Positions 61,415-63,856 of a stretch of 63,856 bases of DNA are shown here, piece by piece. The DNA is taken from contig LRSR01008489.1 of the NCBI GenBank assembly GCA_001579985.1, positions 1 through 63,856 on the forward strand. Direction: 5' to 3'. The position numbers were made by a program, and so were the translations under genes. The stretch is from Hypsibius dujardini. Lineage: Eukaryota > Tardigrada > Eutardigrada > Parachela > Hypsibiidae. Position 1 is the stretch's first letter; every line of letters begins with the position of its first letter. The notes below the pieces were generated by a model. The model had not been told where the DNA came from. It saw only the letters and a list, made by a program, of their open reading frames with translations, and searched no databases.

Positions 61415-63091
61415 TCAGATGCAGGCTGCTGTGAAGACAGACGGAGAGACAGACCTGGCCATCAAGTCCGCCTCCGCCACCAGTCTATTCACATCGACAT
61501 CAGCCAAGTCCTCGCCCCAAATCTCCTTCAAACTCGTCTTCATGGCCTTTTTCTGTGCGGCGAAGCGGTCCTTCGGTATCCTCGGGACCTTAACCGCAGA
61601 TGCTTTCGGAGTGGTGAGGCGTTTAGTGCCAGGTGGTCGAGGACGGGAGGCGTGCTGCACACTGTTGTGTACCAGCTCCGTGGAAAAGGCAAAGACGCCG
61701 CGAGGATCTTCCAGAATACCCTCCCGTTCCAGTGCCTCCATTAGCTCGTTCCACTTCTCGGCGTCCCATTCGCGGGCCTTCTTCCGGGAGAAGCGGACAG
61801 CGACTGCAGGAAAGCGCTCGAGGAATCGGCGCTGCCACATGTTGCTGAACTTGTTGCGGGCTTCATCCAGACCTGCAAAACAGTAGTGATGCTTCAATAT
61901 ATTTTTGCTAAATCAAGATATTCTAATTTCAACAAAACAAAATCCGTTCCTCAATGCCCAAATAAAATTGCGATACATCGGAAGGTTAAATTAGATTATT
62001 AAAATAAACAGTACTTAATTAACTGTGAATTATTTTAAAAAATTATCTTTTATTGGCTAGGCTATTTAATTTTGCTTCCACTAAAGCTTCATTAATAGTG
62101 GAATATCTCTGACTTATTCCCGAAAATAAATAAATTAAGAATTAGCTAATAAAAATACGCAGCAAAAGCATGCACTGATCAATCAGTCAACCATTGGTAA
62201 ACACATAGACTTCTCCTACCTTTTGCAGTACCGACTGCGATGACGACTTTCTTGATCAGATTCTTCGAAAGTGAGCCCCCGACATCAGCAAATCGCAACA
62301 GCAATTGTGCAATCGCCTCGTTTTCCGCCTCAGTGAATTTGCAGGGCTTCCCGCGCGGTTTTACGGTGGGATTTTTCAGGTGGCGATGGAGTGTCGTTGA
62401 ACTCACACCGAATTGCCGTGCTGCAGGACAAACTAAATCTTGATAATAGCAAACACATTGCAATTGATCAAATTATTCTGCGTGAAAGAAAAATATAACA
62501 AAATTTTATGTTGGCAGAACAAAAGGGAAAATAAATTTAAACCCGGGAAAAAGAAAAATTTTGGCTTTCATAACCAATCACCGATATCACCAATCACCGC
62601 TCGATCCCATCAATCAAGCAATGCGAATCAAAGCGATACCAGCTAAATCTATACACGTTTATATGCAAGTGACACACAGCGAAAGAAACCAAATTTAGAC
62701 GTACTATTTATGCAATTCACAGAAAAACTGAGAAGGAGAGCGGGAAACTAAAAAAAAAGCAGAAGATTTAGTTAAAGTACACAAAGCGGCGTAAAACAGC
62801 TCTTCATAATCAATCAATCTAGCTTATAGCCAACTAACGGACTGCAATCAATTAAATGGAACGATAAATCAATCAATCAACCGTAAAAGAAAATAGATTG
62901 TTCGTACCAGCCTGTCGGATGGGAACATTTTGATCGTGAACGGCTTTGCAGGCATTTGCCATCCTCTCCTTCAGGTTCTTTAGTTCAGCGAGGGCTTCCT
63001 CCACCGTCGCCTCATCCGCGGACGTGTCGACAATTGGTGCGTCCACCTCATCCGCGATTGCCTCAACGGCAGCTGCCTCTTCTTCCTCCAT
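61415..63091 (-). CDS. Psq-type helix-turn-helix protein, transposase-derived
   Basis: Exons (minus): 63091-62908, 62420-62220, 61872-61415, giving 280 residues with both junctions in phase 1. Residues 1-45 are acidic (MEEEEAAAVEAIADE). Residues about 56-75, VPIRQAARQFGVSSTTLHRH, are a Psq-type helix-turn-helix, followed by GKPCKFTEAENEAIAQLLL and LSKNLIKKVV, as in the N-terminal region of pogo/jerky-like transposases. The DDE catalytic core is absent. Instead there is a basic, Lys/Arg-rich C-terminal half (RFLERFPAVAVRFSRKKARE, TKRLTTPKASAVKVPRIPKD) and the stop. An intact frame across three exons and no flanking inverted repeats suggest a host gene made from the transposase DNA-binding part. 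Its target is unknown. It is probably nuclear. Confidence 0.75.
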
Positions 63092-63856
63092 TTTGAGTTA
63101 CAGCTTGCAACTGAATAAGAAAAATTCCCAGCACCAACCGGCCACCAGTATTTTTTCAGCAGTTTATGGTTTCCTGGGCATGAGTTTAGATAACACACAA
63201 GAATACCCAAAAAAACTGTAAAGCTGGAATTTAATTACAATCCAATAGTTAAAGTTAGTTTCAGACTGCAAGTTGCACCAACTCAACAATCAACTAGTCA
63301 AAACTCTCTCAAAGTGACTGTGAGCAACCTTGTGGTTCTGGCATCCACCAGGTCAAATCAAGAGTTTTTGGTTGTAACGTGGACCTCGGTCCTGGTTGTA
63401 ACTTGGATCGGTCCAGTCGTCCCAAGACAGACTAAGAGTAATTAAATCAGTTTTTTTTAATGATGTCACTTAATTTTTACTCTGCATATGAATTCCTTAA
63501 ATGAATAGGTCCTCGATGTGTTCTGCTAGAACATTACCCATCTCGAATAGCAGAACCAGACAAAGAATGTAGGAACACTGTCGACACAGATGAACGCAGC
63601 ACATTAAGTGGTAATTTAATTTAACTTAACTTGGCCGGCCAAATTTTATGGAGCGCTCTGCGTTTCAAAAGGCTTCGACTTTACACACTATAAACTTGCT
63701 AAGGAGAAATTATTTCCTCCCAGCTAAGTTTTCTAAGCTTGATTAATTAATTAGTTTTTTCCCAGCTATTTCCTAAACCGAAATTAAATAAATACTTATT
63801 TATTTGTTTTTTTTTGCCTGCGTTTTGCCAAAACGAAATATTTCATCCCAACTTTT
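63092..63856. other. 5' flank of the HTH gene
   Basis: No exon or recognised element. The segment near 63375-63410 contains a short tandem repeat around CCTGGTTGTAACTTGG / GGTTGTAACGTGG. It presumably includes the promoter of the minus-strand HTH gene. Confidence 0.4.

Noticed and set aside
61242-61886. 214-residue plus-strand open frame
   Set aside because: It is antisense to the last exon of the HTH gene, which has the better motif and splice support.
1-63856. tRNA, rRNA, CRISPR arrays and bacterial operon signals
   Set aside because: None were recognised. The spliced gene structure is animal nuclear DNA, and a tRNA scan could not be run here.

Overview
The window is nuclear DNA of an invertebrate animal. 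Coding regions are split into many short exons with GT/AG introns, splice phases agree across exons, and the encoded proteins are animal house-keeping and membrane proteins. AATAAA signals, dispersed ATCA repeats and CAGA/CAGG tetranucleotide repeats are common in introns. The species cannot be fixed from sequence alone. A tardigrade-like ecdysozoan is my guess (inference, low confidence).

Left block (1-12.5 kb), dense and conserved: NOP58 (minus, 3' end outside the window) is head-to-head with UFL1 (plus), sharing a 392-bp promoter interval. UFL1 converges on a GH3-domain gene (minus), and their 3' ends overlap. Middle block (14-40 kb), duplicated and transposon-rich: two intact natriuretic-peptide-receptor-like genes (A, 14.2-18.7 kb; B, 31.8-36.8 kb) share the same exon plan. 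Both stop just after the membrane span, with no kinase-like or cyclase domain. Between them lies a broken third copy (first exon at 19.8 kb, another exon at 28.5 kb), split by a decayed DIRS-type retrotransposon that is itself hit by a TTAA-flanked MITE and carries a foldback element. A small secreted cysteine-rich gene (minus, 37.4-38.5 kb) follows. A decayed non-LTR retrotransposon lies at 40.8-43.1 kb and AT-rich gene-poor DNA runs to 47 kb.

Right block (47-63.9 kb), minus-strand genes: an unrecognised four-exon protein that seems to carry one diverged repeat per exon and ends in a CaaX-like tetrapeptide; a mitochondrial carrier of the SLC25A39/40 (glutathione import) type; a zinc exporter of the SLC30A1/ZnT1 type; and a Psq-type helix-turn-helix protein probably derived from a transposase. 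At least four short palindromic MITEs with TACTGTA ends are scattered from 29 to 58 kb.

Exon models were built by eye from splice signals, reading-frame phase and family conservation. There is no transcript evidence, so individual boundaries may be off.
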